A stretch of DNA of 64,000 nucleotides, taken from Dorea sp. D27. GTDB taxonomy: Bacteria > Bacillota > Clostridia > Lachnospirales > Lachnospiraceae. Both the position numbers and the translations under genes were made by a program. The notes beneath the pieces were generated by a model, which was not told the origin of the DNA, made no database searches, and saw only the letters and a program-made list of their open reading frames with translations. Location: contig NZ_KQ236744.1 of assembly GCF_001185345.1 (NCBI RefSeq), positions 819,908 to 883,907 of the forward strand. The letters are read 5' to 3'. This document shows, in pieces, positions 9,294 through 16,830 of the stretch. The first letter of the stretch is position 1. The number at the start of each line of letters is the position of its first letter.

Positions 9294-9929
9294 ATGGAAA
9301 GAATATGCTATGGTTATGTCAGGGTATCAAGCAAGGAACAGAATATCGGGCGTCAGATTGCAGCGTTGGAAAAAGTGCCGGTGCCAGAGGAAAATATATA
9401 CATAGACAAACAGTCCGGAAAAGATTTTGACCGTCCCAATTACCAGAAGATGATGAACCAGCTGCGTGCTGGAGATGTGGTGTTCGTAAAGTCAATCGAC
9501 CGGTTAGGAAGAAATTATGATGAAATCATAGAACAATGGAGGCTCCTGACCAAAACGAAAGATGTTGATATCGTCGTCATAGATTTTCCTTTGCTGGATA
9601 CGAGGAACCATGTGAATGGACTCACTGGTAAGTTCATTGCAGATATCGTATTACAGATATTGTCATATGTAGCCCAGATTGAACGCGAGAATATACGGCA
9701 GAGGCAGGCGGAAGGGATTGCGGTTGCCAAGTTAAGAGGAGTAGCTTTCGGCCGTCCGGCAAAAGAGATACCGGAGGAGTTCCCCCACGTGTTTGAACTG
9801 TGGAGACAGGGCAAGATAAGCATGCGCAGGGCAGGGAAGATTATGGGGACAAACCATACGACAGTTTCTAAATGGATAAAGCTCTATATAGAGGAGAATG
9901 ATATTTATATGGGCGACAAAAAGGTATAA
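9294..9929 (+). CDS. Serine recombinase (resolvase/invertase family)
   Basis: 211-residue small serine recombinase. The catalytic domain shows YGYVRVSSKEQ with Ser12 at the nucleophile position, then DRLGRNYDEI and QIERENIRQRQ; the C-terminus carries a HTH (MRRAGKIMGTNHTTVSKWI). ATG 9294 is preferred over an upstream in-frame start at 9237 because AAGGAGAG lies at 9279-9286. Size is like Hin/Tn3 resolvases, not large phage integrases. Codon use and base composition are more AT-rich than the neighbours, and the direct repeat TAGTATCATT occurs at 9186-9195 and 10031-10040, so the island may be horizontally acquired. Confidence 0.88.
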   Translation: MERICYGYVRVSSKEQNIGRQIAALEKVPVPEENIYIDKQSGKDFDRPNYQKMMNQLRAGDVVFVKSIDRLGRNYDEIIEQWRLLTKTKDVDIVVIDFPLLDTRNHVNGLTGKFIADIVLQILSYVAQIERENIRQRQAEGIAVAKLRGVAFGRPAKEIPEEFPHVFELWRQGKISMRRAGKIMGTNHTTVSKWIKLYIEENDIYMGDKKV

Positions 9930-10118
9930 AAATTGGATGGAAATGTAGACTTAAATTTCCACATGAAATCAATAAAATTAAAAGCTTTTTAACACGAATC
10001 CTACTTAATTAAAGCAGTTACATAAAATAATAGTATCATTGATGGATAAAAATGTCTGATTTTATAGCCATGTTTCTATGAGGGGATGTAGTGGATAAGC
10101 GTGGGAAGGGAATGGAAG

Positions 10119-10379
10119 ATGAAAAAGAATACGAAGGAAGAGCTGTTGGAGGTGATAGCATCCAAATCAGGATGCATCTACCTGTCCGATGTCATTCTGC
10201 CTATATATAGGGATAAAGTGCTGGGAGCAATAGAGTCAATAGATGAAAACGAATACGAATTAAAAGAATGGCAGGAGACGGTCGAATATATTGTCGGAAA
10301 CAATTCAATACATATAAAAGATTGTAAAGAGGCAAAAGAATACTTAATCCACAAATTGTGGAAAAGAGGATTTCAATAG
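10119..10379 (+). CDS. Hypothetical protein, 86 aa
   Basis: Not recognised. 86 residues, highly charged (Lys/Glu-rich), no membrane segment or signal peptide. The start at 10119 is chosen because GGAAGGG lies at 10104-10110; an in-frame GTG at 10101 lacks a site. The central stretch SGCIYLSDVILPIYRDKVL is the least charged part. It follows the recombinase by 189 bp of AT-rich sequence and its stop codon directly abuts a 33-bp perfect palindrome. It may be cargo of the recombinase island, or a small regulator; neither is shown by the sequence. Confidence 0.6.
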   Translation: MKKNTKEELLEVIASKSGCIYLSDVILPIYRDKVLGAIESIDENEYELKEWQETVEYIVGNNSIHIKDCKEAKEYLIHKLWKRGFQ

Positions 10380-10382
10380 GGA

Positions 10383-10450
10383 CAGAGCAAATGCGGGCCG
10401 GGGACGGAGGTTTTTAAAAAAACCTCCGTCCCCGGCCCGCATTTGCTCTG
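10383..10450. repeat. 33-bp perfect palindrome of the GGGGACGGAGG family
   Basis: A 33-base arm (10383-10415), containing GCGGGCCGGGGACGGAGG, is perfectly complementary to 10418-10450 with a two-base loop. It begins right after the stop of the 86-aa gene and separates it from the convergent CmpB-like gene. The core GGGGACGGAGGTTTTT/AAAAACCTCCGTCCCC is the same as in the other copies; here the arms are extended by unique sequence. It would form a very stable hairpin on either strand and could serve as a bidirectional terminator. Confidence 0.95.
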
Positions 10451-10466
10451 TTTATATTATATATGT

Positions 10467-11066
10467 TTATGAGGTTATACCGAATCCCATGTTAGGTGCT
10501 ATAAACATGTGCAAAAGGTCGCCCAGAAATACAGCAGTCAAAAATACACACACAATGAATTTAGACCTTGACGAGAACCGCTGTAGCAGGTTGTCCATTT
10601 TAGGAGCGATGATATATATAAAGAAAAGACCGCCGATACCGAATATTACAAGGCCTTCCACGCAAACCCTGCCGTTGATGTTAAGGAACATGTCGCTGTA
10701 ATCCCACCATCTTGCACCGAATAATGTTTCCAGCATAAGGCTGGTTACATATTCGATTACTCCGCATAATCCCATAATCAGACAAAGCAGCTGCATAGGG
10801 CGGTCTCTCCAGCTCTTTAGGACAACCAGTATCAAGACGCCGCCCATACCGTATATAGGAAGCCATGGGCCTGTCATAACACCACGGTTTATAATCATAC
10901 CGTCTTCTATGATATGTAAAAATACTTCCCATACCCAGCCAATGCCAGAAAACGCAAAAAACATCAAAATTAAGGAATCAATAGAATACGTACGTTCATA
11001 GTTTAATTCAGTAAACGGACTGAGTGATAAAACAGTGCTTTCAATTTTCTTTGCCATTGCCTTCAT
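10467..11066 (-). CDS. Multi-membrane protein, putative ABC transporter (CmpB-type) family
   Basis: 199 residues with five or so hydrophobic segments (IDSLILMFFAFSGIGWVWEV, MGGVLILVVLK, LLCLIMGLCGVIEYVTSLML, LVIFGIGGLFFIYIIAP, FIVCVFLTAVFLGDLL). The segments NRGVMTGPWLPIYG and ARWWDYSDMFLNINGRVC are hallmarks of the family named putative ABC-transporter type IV (PF06541). Role unknown; no ATPase partner is adjacent. The ribosome site is a strong GGGGGGA just upstream. It is transcribed toward the 33-bp palindrome and away from hydF. Confidence 0.75.
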   Translation of the reverse strand: MKAMAKKIESTVLSLSPFTELNYERTYSIDSLILMFFAFSGIGWVWEVFLHIIEDGMIINRGVMTGPWLPIYGMGGVLILVVLKSWRDRPMQLLCLIMGLCGVIEYVTSLMLETLFGARWWDYSDMFLNINGRVCVEGLVIFGIGGLFFIYIIAPKMDNLLQRFSSRSKFIVCVFLTAVFLGDLLHMFIAPNMGFGITS

Positions 11067-11200
11067 ATCAAAATCCCCCCTAGGAAAAGATAATGTTCTA
11101 TTTGATATGAATATTGTAACGAAAAGAAATAAAGATGTATTGTAGTGTTTATGAAGAATTTATAAAGAATTATACAGCAAGTTTTAGAAGTTCTGAAGAA

Positions 11201-11274
11201 ATTGGGGACGAGAAATTGGGGACGGAGGAAAACTAAAAAACCTCCGTCCCCAATTAAAAATAGGGTGTCCCTTT
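11201..11274. repeat. Palindromic repeat copy after hydF
   Basis: Arms ATTGGGGACGGAGG (11215-11228) and CCTCCGTCCCCAAT (11241-11254) around a 12-base A-rich loop. Read on the minus strand, the hydF stop codon TAA is followed at once by AAAGGGACACCC, the head unit of the family, so the element is oriented with hydF transcription. A further GGGGACGAG fragment lies at 11204-11212. Confidence 0.93.
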
Positions 11275-12489
11275 TTATAATTCTGGGAATATTTCTATGC
11301 TCCGCTCCAGTATACCATTCATATGTGCTATGGCGACTCCATAGTTCGTGATTGGTAAATGTGCATCTTCTGTACATTTCAGGCGGTATTTCATTTCGCG
11401 TTCGTTTAAAGTGCAGCCACCGCAGTGGATAACCAGCTTATATGTGGATAAGTCAATTGGAAATTCTGTACCGCTTGTAAATTCAAAGTTGATATTTTTC
11501 CCCGTGTAATCTTGAACCATGCTGGGCAGCTTTACAGTGCCGATATCGTCGCATTGTCTGTGATGTGTACATCCTTCAGCTATGAGAACCGTATCACCGT
11601 CGTCCAATGTGTCTAATGTCCTTGCACCGTCTACCACTGCTCTTAAACTGCCTTTATATCTTGCGAACAAGATTGAAAACGATGTAAGTGGAATATCATC
11701 CGGTGTTTCTTTCGATACCTTTCCAAATACCTGACTGTCAGTTATAATCATGGCCGGCCTTTTTCCAAGAGCGGAAAGGGTGCGGGATAACTCATTGTCT
11801 TTTATGACGACAGCAGCTGCATCAGCTTCCAGAATATCGCGTATGGTCTGCTGCTGAGGTAATATCAGACGTCCCTTAGGAGCAGCCTTGTCAATTGGAA
11901 CAACGAGTAATATAAAGTCAGACGGCTTGACAAGATCGCTTACAATTCTTAACTTAGAATCATCTGGGGGAACAAGTGTTGCAATAAGTTCTTTCAACTC
12001 ATATATATTGCTCTTATCTGATGCGCTCACCCACATAAAATAATCTTCCGGGGCTAGTCCAAGTGATGCGGCATCCATAAACCGTCCGGGCACAGCGATA
12101 TCTGCCTTATTCAAAACGACGACTGATGGGATGGCCTTTTCCTTAATACGTCTTAATATCGCATAGTCTTCTTCGGTCATCCCGACAGTCCCGTCGACGA
12201 CAAGTATTGCAATATCTGTTTTATTCAATACCTGATATGCTTTTTGTATTCTGAGAGCGCCCAAATCGCCATCGTCATCAAGTCCTGGTGTGTCAATCAT
12301 AACGACCGGGCCGAGTGGAAGAAGCTCCATTGCCTTGAGAACTGGGTCGGTAGTCGTACCTTTAACATCCGATACGATAGCCAGATTTTGCCCTGTAAGG
12401 GCATTGATAATGCTGGATTTGCCTGCATTGCGTTTTCCGAAGATACCGATATGTATACGTTCAGAAGAAGGTGTGCTGTTTAAGCTCAT
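11275..12489 (-). CDS. hydF: [FeFe]-hydrogenase maturation GTPase HydF
   Basis: Scaffold GTPase on which the 2Fe subcluster of the hydrogenase H-cluster is assembled and from which it is transferred to HydA. 404 residues: N-terminal Ras-like GTPase (G1 FGKRNAGKSS, residues 17-26; G3 DTPG; G4 NKAD), a dimerisation middle domain, and a C-terminal iron-sulfur domain with Cys307-x-His309 (CTHH) and HCGGC (Cys356, Cys359), the known cluster ligands. It follows hydG by 100 bp; a palindromic repeat sits in that gap. The hydrogenase structural gene is not in the window. Confidence 0.96.
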   Translation of the reverse strand: MSLNSTPSSERIHIGIFGKRNAGKSSIINALTGQNLAIVSDVKGTTTDPVLKAMELLPLGPVVMIDTPGLDDDGDLGALRIQKAYQVLNKTDIAILVVDGTVGMTEEDYAILRRIKEKAIPSVVVLNKADIAVPGRFMDAASLGLAPEDYFMWVSASDKSNIYELKELIATLVPPDDSKLRIVSDLVKPSDFILLVVPIDKAAPKGRLILPQQQTIRDILEADAAAVVIKDNELSRTLSALGKRPAMIITDSQVFGKVSKETPDDIPLTSFSILFARYKGSLRAVVDGARTLDTLDDGDTVLIAEGCTHHRQCDDIGTVKLPSMVQDYTGKNINFEFTSGTEFPIDLSTYKLVIHCGGCTLNEREMKYRLKCTEDAHLPITNYGVAIAHMNGILERSIEIFPEL

Positions 12490-12504
12490 ATATTATTCCT
12501 TTCC

Positions 12505-12589
12505 GTCAGGGACATGGTAAATTAAAAAAGGGACAGGGATATTTTAATTGGGGACGGAGTTTTTTTAGAAAACCTCCGTCCCCAATTGT
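12505..12589. repeat. Palindromic repeat copy between hydG and hydF
   Basis: Heads AGGGACATGGTAAATT and AAAGGGACAGGGA (12508-12539) followed by arms AATTGGGGACGGAG (12546-12559) and CTCCGTCCCCAATT (12574-12587). The order head-then-core reads on the plus strand, that is, against hydG-hydF transcription, unlike most other copies. It fills the 100-bp gap inside the hyd operon. Confidence 0.93.
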
Positions 12590-14011
12590 TTAAAATCGGA
12601 AGTCTCGTCTGTTGTTTTCGCGTATGAGGCGAAGATTTTCGAGTACGACCTGTCGTGCTTTTTCGTTTGGAACGTTTAAGACTTCTTTATCTATCAATTT
12701 GTCTCCTATGGCTTTCGTTTCAGGTGATGCGTAATCCATAAGATATTCTTCCAGCGTCATCAAAGCGTTTGGATGGCAGCAGTTTTGTATCTGCCCGCTC
12801 TTGCACAGAGACATGAAGCGGTCGCCTGTACGGCCTTCACGATAACAGGCGGTACAGAAGCTTGGCAGATAGTCCATCTCCATAAGCCAGCGTACGACTT
12901 CATCGAGCGTACGGTTGTCGATGACATCAAACTGCTCGGATTTCTCATCTTCCGGCTCCGGTTCGCAATAGCCGCCTACACTCGTCCTGGAACCGCCGCT
13001 GATTTGGGAGATGCCAAGATGAAGAACCCTTTCACGCGTTTTCTGGCTTTCACGTGTAGAGATGATCATACCAGTATAAGGTACAGCGATTCGTATACAG
13101 GCAACAATTTTAGCAAAGGTGTCATCATCGATGCCATTTGTAAATGCGTCGGCATCGATATCGTCTGCATTACGCAGGCGTGGTACGCTGATAGTATGTG
13201 GACCCACTCCGAAAGCGGCTTCCAGATGCTCTGCATGCATGAGCAGTCCGGCAAATTCATAACGGAATTTGTCAAGACCGAACAATACGCCGACGCCCAC
13301 ATCATCTATACCGCCTTCCATGGCTCGGTCCATAGCTTCGGTATGATAGTTGTAATCATGCTTTGGCCCTGTTGGATGAAGCTGTAGGTAGCTTTCCTTG
13401 TGATATGTCTCCTGGAAGAGGATGTAGGTGCCGATTCCTGCTTCTTTTAACAACTTGTAATTATCCACCGTTGTAGCCGCGATGTTGATATTGACTCTTC
13501 GGATTGCGCCATTTTTATGTTTGATGCTGTAAATGGTGTTGATACAGTCCAGATAGTATTCCATCGTATTGTGTACCGGATCTTCTCCTGCTTCGAGGGC
13601 CAGCCGCTTATGTCCCATGTCCTGCAGAGCAATGACTTCTTTACGAATTTCATCCTGTGTCAGTTTTTTCCGTGCAATGTGCTTATTCTTCAAGTGGTAC
13701 GGACAGTATGTACAGCCGTTTATACAGTAGTTAGAAAGATACAGCGGAGCAAACAGAACAATCCTGTTTCCGTAAAAATCCTTTTTTATCTGTTCTGCCA
13801 GACGGAAGATTTTCTCGTTCATATCCGCATCTTCGCAGGCGAGCAGAACAGAAGCTTCACGGTGGGTCAGCCCCTTTCTAAGCTCAGCCTTCTTGATAAG
13901 TGACTCGATCAATGCAAGGTTATTTTTGTTCTCGTCGGCATAGGCCAGAGTTTCCTGGATTTCTTCGTGATTGATGAAATCGTCCGCATGTTTTGAGTTT
14001 ACATCATACAT
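12590..14011 (-). CDS. hydG: [FeFe]-hydrogenase maturase HydG (radical SAM tyrosine lyase)
   Basis: Radical SAM enzyme that splits tyrosine to give the CO and CN ligands of the H-cluster. 473 residues. The SAM-cluster motif is Cys96-x3-Cys100-x2-Cys103 (CINGCTYC). The C-terminal auxiliary cluster motif CX2CX22C is present as Cys386, Cys389 and Cys412 (CTAC...CCHPN), which separates HydG from the thiamine enzyme ThiH. It lies 37 bp after hydE on the minus strand, in the order hydE-hydG-hydF. Confidence 0.97.
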   Translation of the reverse strand: MYDVNSKHADDFINHEEIQETLAYADENKNNLALIESLIKKAELRKGLTHREASVLLACEDADMNEKIFRLAEQIKKDFYGNRIVLFAPLYLSNYCINGCTYCPYHLKNKHIARKKLTQDEIRKEVIALQDMGHKRLALEAGEDPVHNTMEYYLDCINTIYSIKHKNGAIRRVNINIAATTVDNYKLLKEAGIGTYILFQETYHKESYLQLHPTGPKHDYNYHTEAMDRAMEGGIDDVGVGVLFGLDKFRYEFAGLLMHAEHLEAAFGVGPHTISVPRLRNADDIDADAFTNGIDDDTFAKIVACIRIAVPYTGMIISTRESQKTRERVLHLGISQISGGSRTSVGGYCEPEPEDEKSEQFDVIDNRTLDEVVRWLMEMDYLPSFCTACYREGRTGDRFMSLCKSGQIQNCCHPNALMTLEEYLMDYASPETKAIGDKLIDKEVLNVPNEKARQVVLENLRLIRENNRRDFRF

Positions 14012-14048
14012 AGTACATTTCCTCCGTCATTTTATAAAATTTTTAAAG

Positions 14049-15089
14049 TTATATATTCAGTGAATCACCACGTTTGGTGACTACGTGATATCCGATAGAC
14101 TCCATGCGGCGTTCCAGGCAGTTCCTGCATTCCGCGGCTTCATCTCCGGTACAGATTTTGTTGTCATAAAGAGCATAATCTTTCCTGACAGATGTAGGAG
14201 ATAGATTTGGCATGACGACATTTGCACCGGCCTGGATTCCAAGCTCCCGCCCTTGAGGATGAATCGTTCCGAGGGCTGTCGTGGCTGGTAGAAGCACTTT
14301 AGGAACCATGAGCCTCAGCAGTCCAAGCATAAATAATGTGAGCTCCAGCGTGCCGGAGGGCCGTTCGGCAAATGGTGTGTCACGATGGGAAATGAATGGG
14401 CCGATGCCAACCATCTGCGGGTCTAGTTCCTTTATGAAAAGCATATCCTCAGCAAGATGCTCTGCGGTCTGGAAAGGTGAGCCAACCATGAAGCCGGTTC
14501 CTACCTGGTAACCGATTTTTTTCAGATTCCACAAGCACTCCTGGCGGTCTGCCGCCCTTAACAGAGGCGGGTGCAGCTTTGCATAGTGTCCGGCATCATA
14601 TGTTTCATGCCTGAGCAGATAACGGTCAGCCCCTGCGTCATGGAGCGCCTTATAACTGTCATAGCCACGTTCCCCGACCGATAAAGTAATGGCACAGTCC
14701 GGCCAGCCTTTCTTTATAGCTGCTATGATGTCACACAGGCGGGAGTCGTCATAATAGGCATCCTCACCACCCTGGAGTACAAAAGTACGGAAACCGAGGC
14801 TGTAACCTGTATCACAACAGGAGAGAATCTCCTCCTTAGACAGCCGATATCTGGATACATTCAGATTGCTTTTACGGATTCCGCAGTAGAGACAGTCATT
14901 TCTGCAGTAATTTGTAAATTCTATCAGTCCCCGCACATACACATCATGTCCGTAATATATATGGCGAACGCTGCGTGCCTGCCGAAACAGATACTCAGCG
15001 AGTTCTGGTGACCGTCCCTCAATCAGTACGTTCCATTCTTGTTTGGATAAAGCCTTGTTTTCCTGCAGCTTATCGATGAGCTCTCTCAT
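14049..15089 (-). CDS. hydE: [FeFe]-hydrogenase maturase HydE (radical SAM)
   Basis: Radical SAM enzyme that acts on the HydG product during synthesis of the H-cluster dithiolate bridge. 346 residues; SAM-cluster motif Cys62-x3-Cys66-x2-Cys69 (CRNDCLYC), then GEDAYYDD and LSVGERGYDSY as in HydE/BioB-like TIM barrels. A PylB/BioB relative is the main alternative, but the neighbouring hydG and hydF settle the call. The start at 15089 has AGGTGAT upstream. Its expression must pass an intrinsic terminator 32 bp before the start codon (see leader). Confidence 0.95.
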   Translation of the reverse strand: MRELIDKLQENKALSKQEWNVLIEGRSPELAEYLFRQARSVRHIYYGHDVYVRGLIEFTNYCRNDCLYCGIRKSNLNVSRYRLSKEEILSCCDTGYSLGFRTFVLQGGEDAYYDDSRLCDIIAAIKKGWPDCAITLSVGERGYDSYKALHDAGADRYLLRHETYDAGHYAKLHPPLLRAADRQECLWNLKKIGYQVGTGFMVGSPFQTAEHLAEDMLFIKELDPQMVGIGPFISHRDTPFAERPSGTLELTLFMLGLLRLMVPKVLLPATTALGTIHPQGRELGIQAGANVVMPNLSPTSVRKDYALYDNKICTGDEAAECRNCLERRMESIGYHVVTKRGDSLNI

Positions 15090-15120
15090 ATATCACCTCT
15101 GGAAGAATATCGTAGGAAAT

Positions 15121-15147
15121 AAAAAAATCTGCACCTACAGGCGCAGA
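15121..15147 (-). terminator. Intrinsic terminator upstream of hydE (attenuator)
   Basis: On the minus strand TCTGCGCC (15147-15140), loop TGTA, GGTGCAGA (15135-15128), then seven T. It ends about 32 bp before the hydE ATG and downstream of the hydE promoter, so it must be read through for hyd expression. Confidence 0.88.
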
Positions 15148-15233
15148 CCTTCGTCAAAGGATAGTATCCCCTTTTATATCGAACTTTCTGTGCGCCTTTT
15201 CACTCAGGAATGACCTTTGTGATTAGTACGTTT
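15121..15233 (-). promoter_or_regulatory. hydE leader RNA: attenuator, candidate riboswitch
   Basis: Minus-strand transcript between the hydE promoter and start codon. It holds a hairpin made by AAAGG/CCTTT around GGATACTAT (near 15157-15175) and an intrinsic terminator (15121-15147). An upstream segment AGGCGCACAGA (plus 15189-15199) can pair with TCTGCGCCT, the 5' arm of the terminator (seven consecutive pairs plus two after a two-base bulge), so anti-terminator and terminator are mutually exclusive. I do not recognise the fold as any riboswitch class I know (TPP, SAM, FMN, cobalamin, THF, preQ1, fluoride, NiCo). A protein-binding attenuator is the alternative. Confidence 0.65.
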
Positions 15234-15239
15234 GTATGA

Positions 15240-15268
15240 ATTATAGCATAATGGATAAATTTACTCAA
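15240..15268 (-). promoter_or_regulatory. Promoter of the hydEGF operon
   Basis: On the minus strand TTGAGT (15268-15263), a 17-base spacer, TATAAT (15245-15240). Transcription should start near 15233, giving a leader of about 144 nt before the hydE start codon. Confidence 0.75.
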
Positions 15269-15304
15269 TAAAAGTTTAAGAATTCACGAATTTCAACACA
15301 CCGT

Positions 15305-15333
15305 TTGACGTGCTGCGCGTGATGCTGTATAGT
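15305..15333 (+). promoter_or_regulatory. Promoter of the glycosylase-macrodomain operon
   Basis: TTGACG (15305-15310), 17-base spacer, TATAGT (15328-15333), 81 bp before the glycosylase ATG and divergent from the hydE promoter, with 36 bp between the two -35 boxes. Confidence 0.7.
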
Positions 15334-15413
15334 ATGAATGATTGGCGTCAATTGGCTGTTCTTATCCTTACGTTGCTTAGTCAACTGGCGTTATGTGGAC
15401 AGGAGATATGAAG

Positions 15414-15908
15414 ATGCATCAAGAATATATTATTCACAATTTTGAGCCTATTTATAATGAACAATCCCGTATACTGCTGCTAGGCACAATGCCATCCCCA
15501 AAGTCCCGGGAAGCTGGCTTCTATTACGGCCATCCCAGGAACCGTTTCTGGAAAGTTGTTTCGGATGTATGTGGGGCACCGCTGCCACAGACGAAAGAAG
15601 AAAAGACAGCATTTGCCCTGAAATATAAAATCGCAGTGTGGGACGTGCTGGCAGGCTGCGAGATAAAGGGGGCGGATGACAGCAGCATCCGTAATCCCGT
15701 GGCGAATGATTTAGGCATCATATTGGAAAATGCTCCGATACAGGCAGTGTTTGCTACAGGTACAAAGGCGGCTCAGCTGTATAAGCGGCACTGTCTGCCA
15801 AAGACTGGTATCGAGGCGGTTACACTGCCGTCAACAAGTCCTGCAAACTGCAGGATGACCTACGAGGAACTGTATGAGTCATATTTGGCTATAAAACAAT
15901 ATATCTAA
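15414..15908 (+). CDS. DNA-deoxyinosine (hypoxanthine) glycosylase, UDG family 6-like
   Basis: 164-residue uracil-DNA-glycosylase fold protein. The opening ILLLGTMPSPKSREAGFYYGHPRNRFWKV matches the family-6 (HDG) pattern, where the GxMPSPxS motif I and the FYYxxPxNxFW segment mark enzymes that remove hypoxanthine rather than uracil; the C-terminal motif reads LPSTSPAN. Start 15414 is preferred over ATGs at 15393 and 15408 because AGGAGA (15401-15406) is seven bases before it. It is followed after 20 bp by the macrodomain gene, apparently in one transcript. Confidence 0.85.
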   Translation: MHQEYIIHNFEPIYNEQSRILLLGTMPSPKSREAGFYYGHPRNRFWKVVSDVCGAPLPQTKEEKTAFALKYKIAVWDVLAGCEIKGADDSSIRNPVANDLGIILENAPIQAVFATGTKAAQLYKRHCLPKTGIEAVTLPSTSPANCRMTYEELYESYLAIKQYI

Positions 15909-15928
15909 TAGATAGGAAGGGGTGGCAT

Positions 15929-16732
15929 ATGGACAGAGAAGAAAAGATAGAGTATTTGATTGACCAGCTGCTTGCGGAGAACCCGGGTTATGCGTCTATT
16001 CCAAAGCCTGTGGATATGCAGGAGAAGAGAAGACTTTTACGAAGTCTGATGAACGTTCGATTTCCGGGGCCGGTATCCCCGGAAGTGTTAAATGTTCAGG
16101 ATAAACTGCTGCAAGAGGAATTGGACGAAAAAGGGGTTGTAGATGTCAGGAAGCTCCCGGTTATCGGAGACGAATATCCATGTACCGAAATTAAAAATGC
16201 CGACCGGATAATTCTCTGGCAGGGGGATATCACCAGACTCAGAGCAGATGCGGTTGTCAATGCCGCCAATTCCCAGTTAATGGGATGCTTTGTCCCGTGC
16301 CATGGATGTATAGATAATGCAATCCACTCGGCAGCAGGACTTCAGCTTCGCAATGAATGCGCTAAGATAATGGAGGAACAGGGGCACGAGGAGCCAGCCG
16401 GAAAAGCAAAGATAACAGCGGGCTATAATCTGCCAGCTGGCCACGTCATACATACCGTAGGCCCGATAGTTGGAGGAAAGGTGACCAATCAGCAGATAGA
16501 ACAGTTAAAATCTTGCTACGAAAGCTGTCTGAAGCTGGCGGAAAGACACAGTCTGAAATCTATCGCATTCTGCTGCATCTCAACAGGAGAATTCCATTTC
16601 CCAAATAAGCTGGCGGCAGAAATCGCTATCCACGTAATAGATAAATACTTATCCACATCAAATGTGGAACGCGTGGTGATAAATGTGTATAAAAACGATG
16701 ATTACAATATATACAAAAAAATATTTCGCTAA
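15929..16732 (+). CDS. Zinc-type macrodomain protein-ADP-ribose hydrolase
   Basis: 267 residues. An N-terminal helical extension (residues 1-80) precedes a macrodomain: LWQGDITRLRADAVVNAANS (97-116), a Cys/His-rich insert C-F-V-P-C-H-G-C (120-127) with His133 (IHSAAG), GHVIHTVGP and ISTGEFHFP. The PCHGC insert is the mark of zinc-dependent macrodomains of Firmicutes, which remove ADP-ribose from proteins. In Staphylococcus these pair with SirTM sirtuins; here the partner is a DNA glycosylase instead. Its stop codon runs straight into the head of a palindromic repeat. Confidence 0.88.
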   Translation: MDREEKIEYLIDQLLAENPGYASIPKPVDMQEKRRLLRSLMNVRFPGPVSPEVLNVQDKLLQEELDEKGVVDVRKLPVIGDEYPCTEIKNADRIILWQGDITRLRADAVVNAANSQLMGCFVPCHGCIDNAIHSAAGLQLRNECAKIMEEQGHEEPAGKAKITAGYNLPAGHVIHTVGPIVGGKVTNQQIEQLKSCYESCLKLAERHSLKSIAFCCISTGEFHFPNKLAAEIAIHVIDKYLSTSNVERVVINVYKNDDYNIYKKIFR

Positions 16733-16810
16733 AAAGGGACACGGCAAAACGAGTTGGGGACGGAGGAAAACTAAAAAACCTCCGTCCCCAATCAAATCTT
16801 GGGTGTTCCA
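16733..16810. repeat. Palindromic repeat copy after the macrodomain gene
   Basis: TAA stop followed at once by AAAGGGACACGGCAAAA, then arms TTGGGGACGGAGG (16754-16766) and CCTCCGTCCCCAA (16779-16791) around AAAACTAAAAAA. The loop and arm sequence are nearly identical to the copy after hydF. A GGGTGTTCC remnant follows at 16801-16809. Confidence 0.95.
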
Positions 16811-16830
16811 AATTCGGACAGGGAGGTACC

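Noticed and set aside
15121..15233. hydE leader as a known riboswitch (SAM, TPP, FMN, cobalamin, THF, fluoride, NiCo)
   Set aside because: None of the conserved cores of these classes could be found in the leader; kept instead as an unassigned attenuator.
8395..16732. Sirtuin and macrodomain as a SirTM-macrodomain ADP-ribosylation operon
   Set aside because: The genes are 7 kb apart in different operons, the sirtuin has canonical deacylase motifs, and no GcvH-like or LplA-like gene is near.
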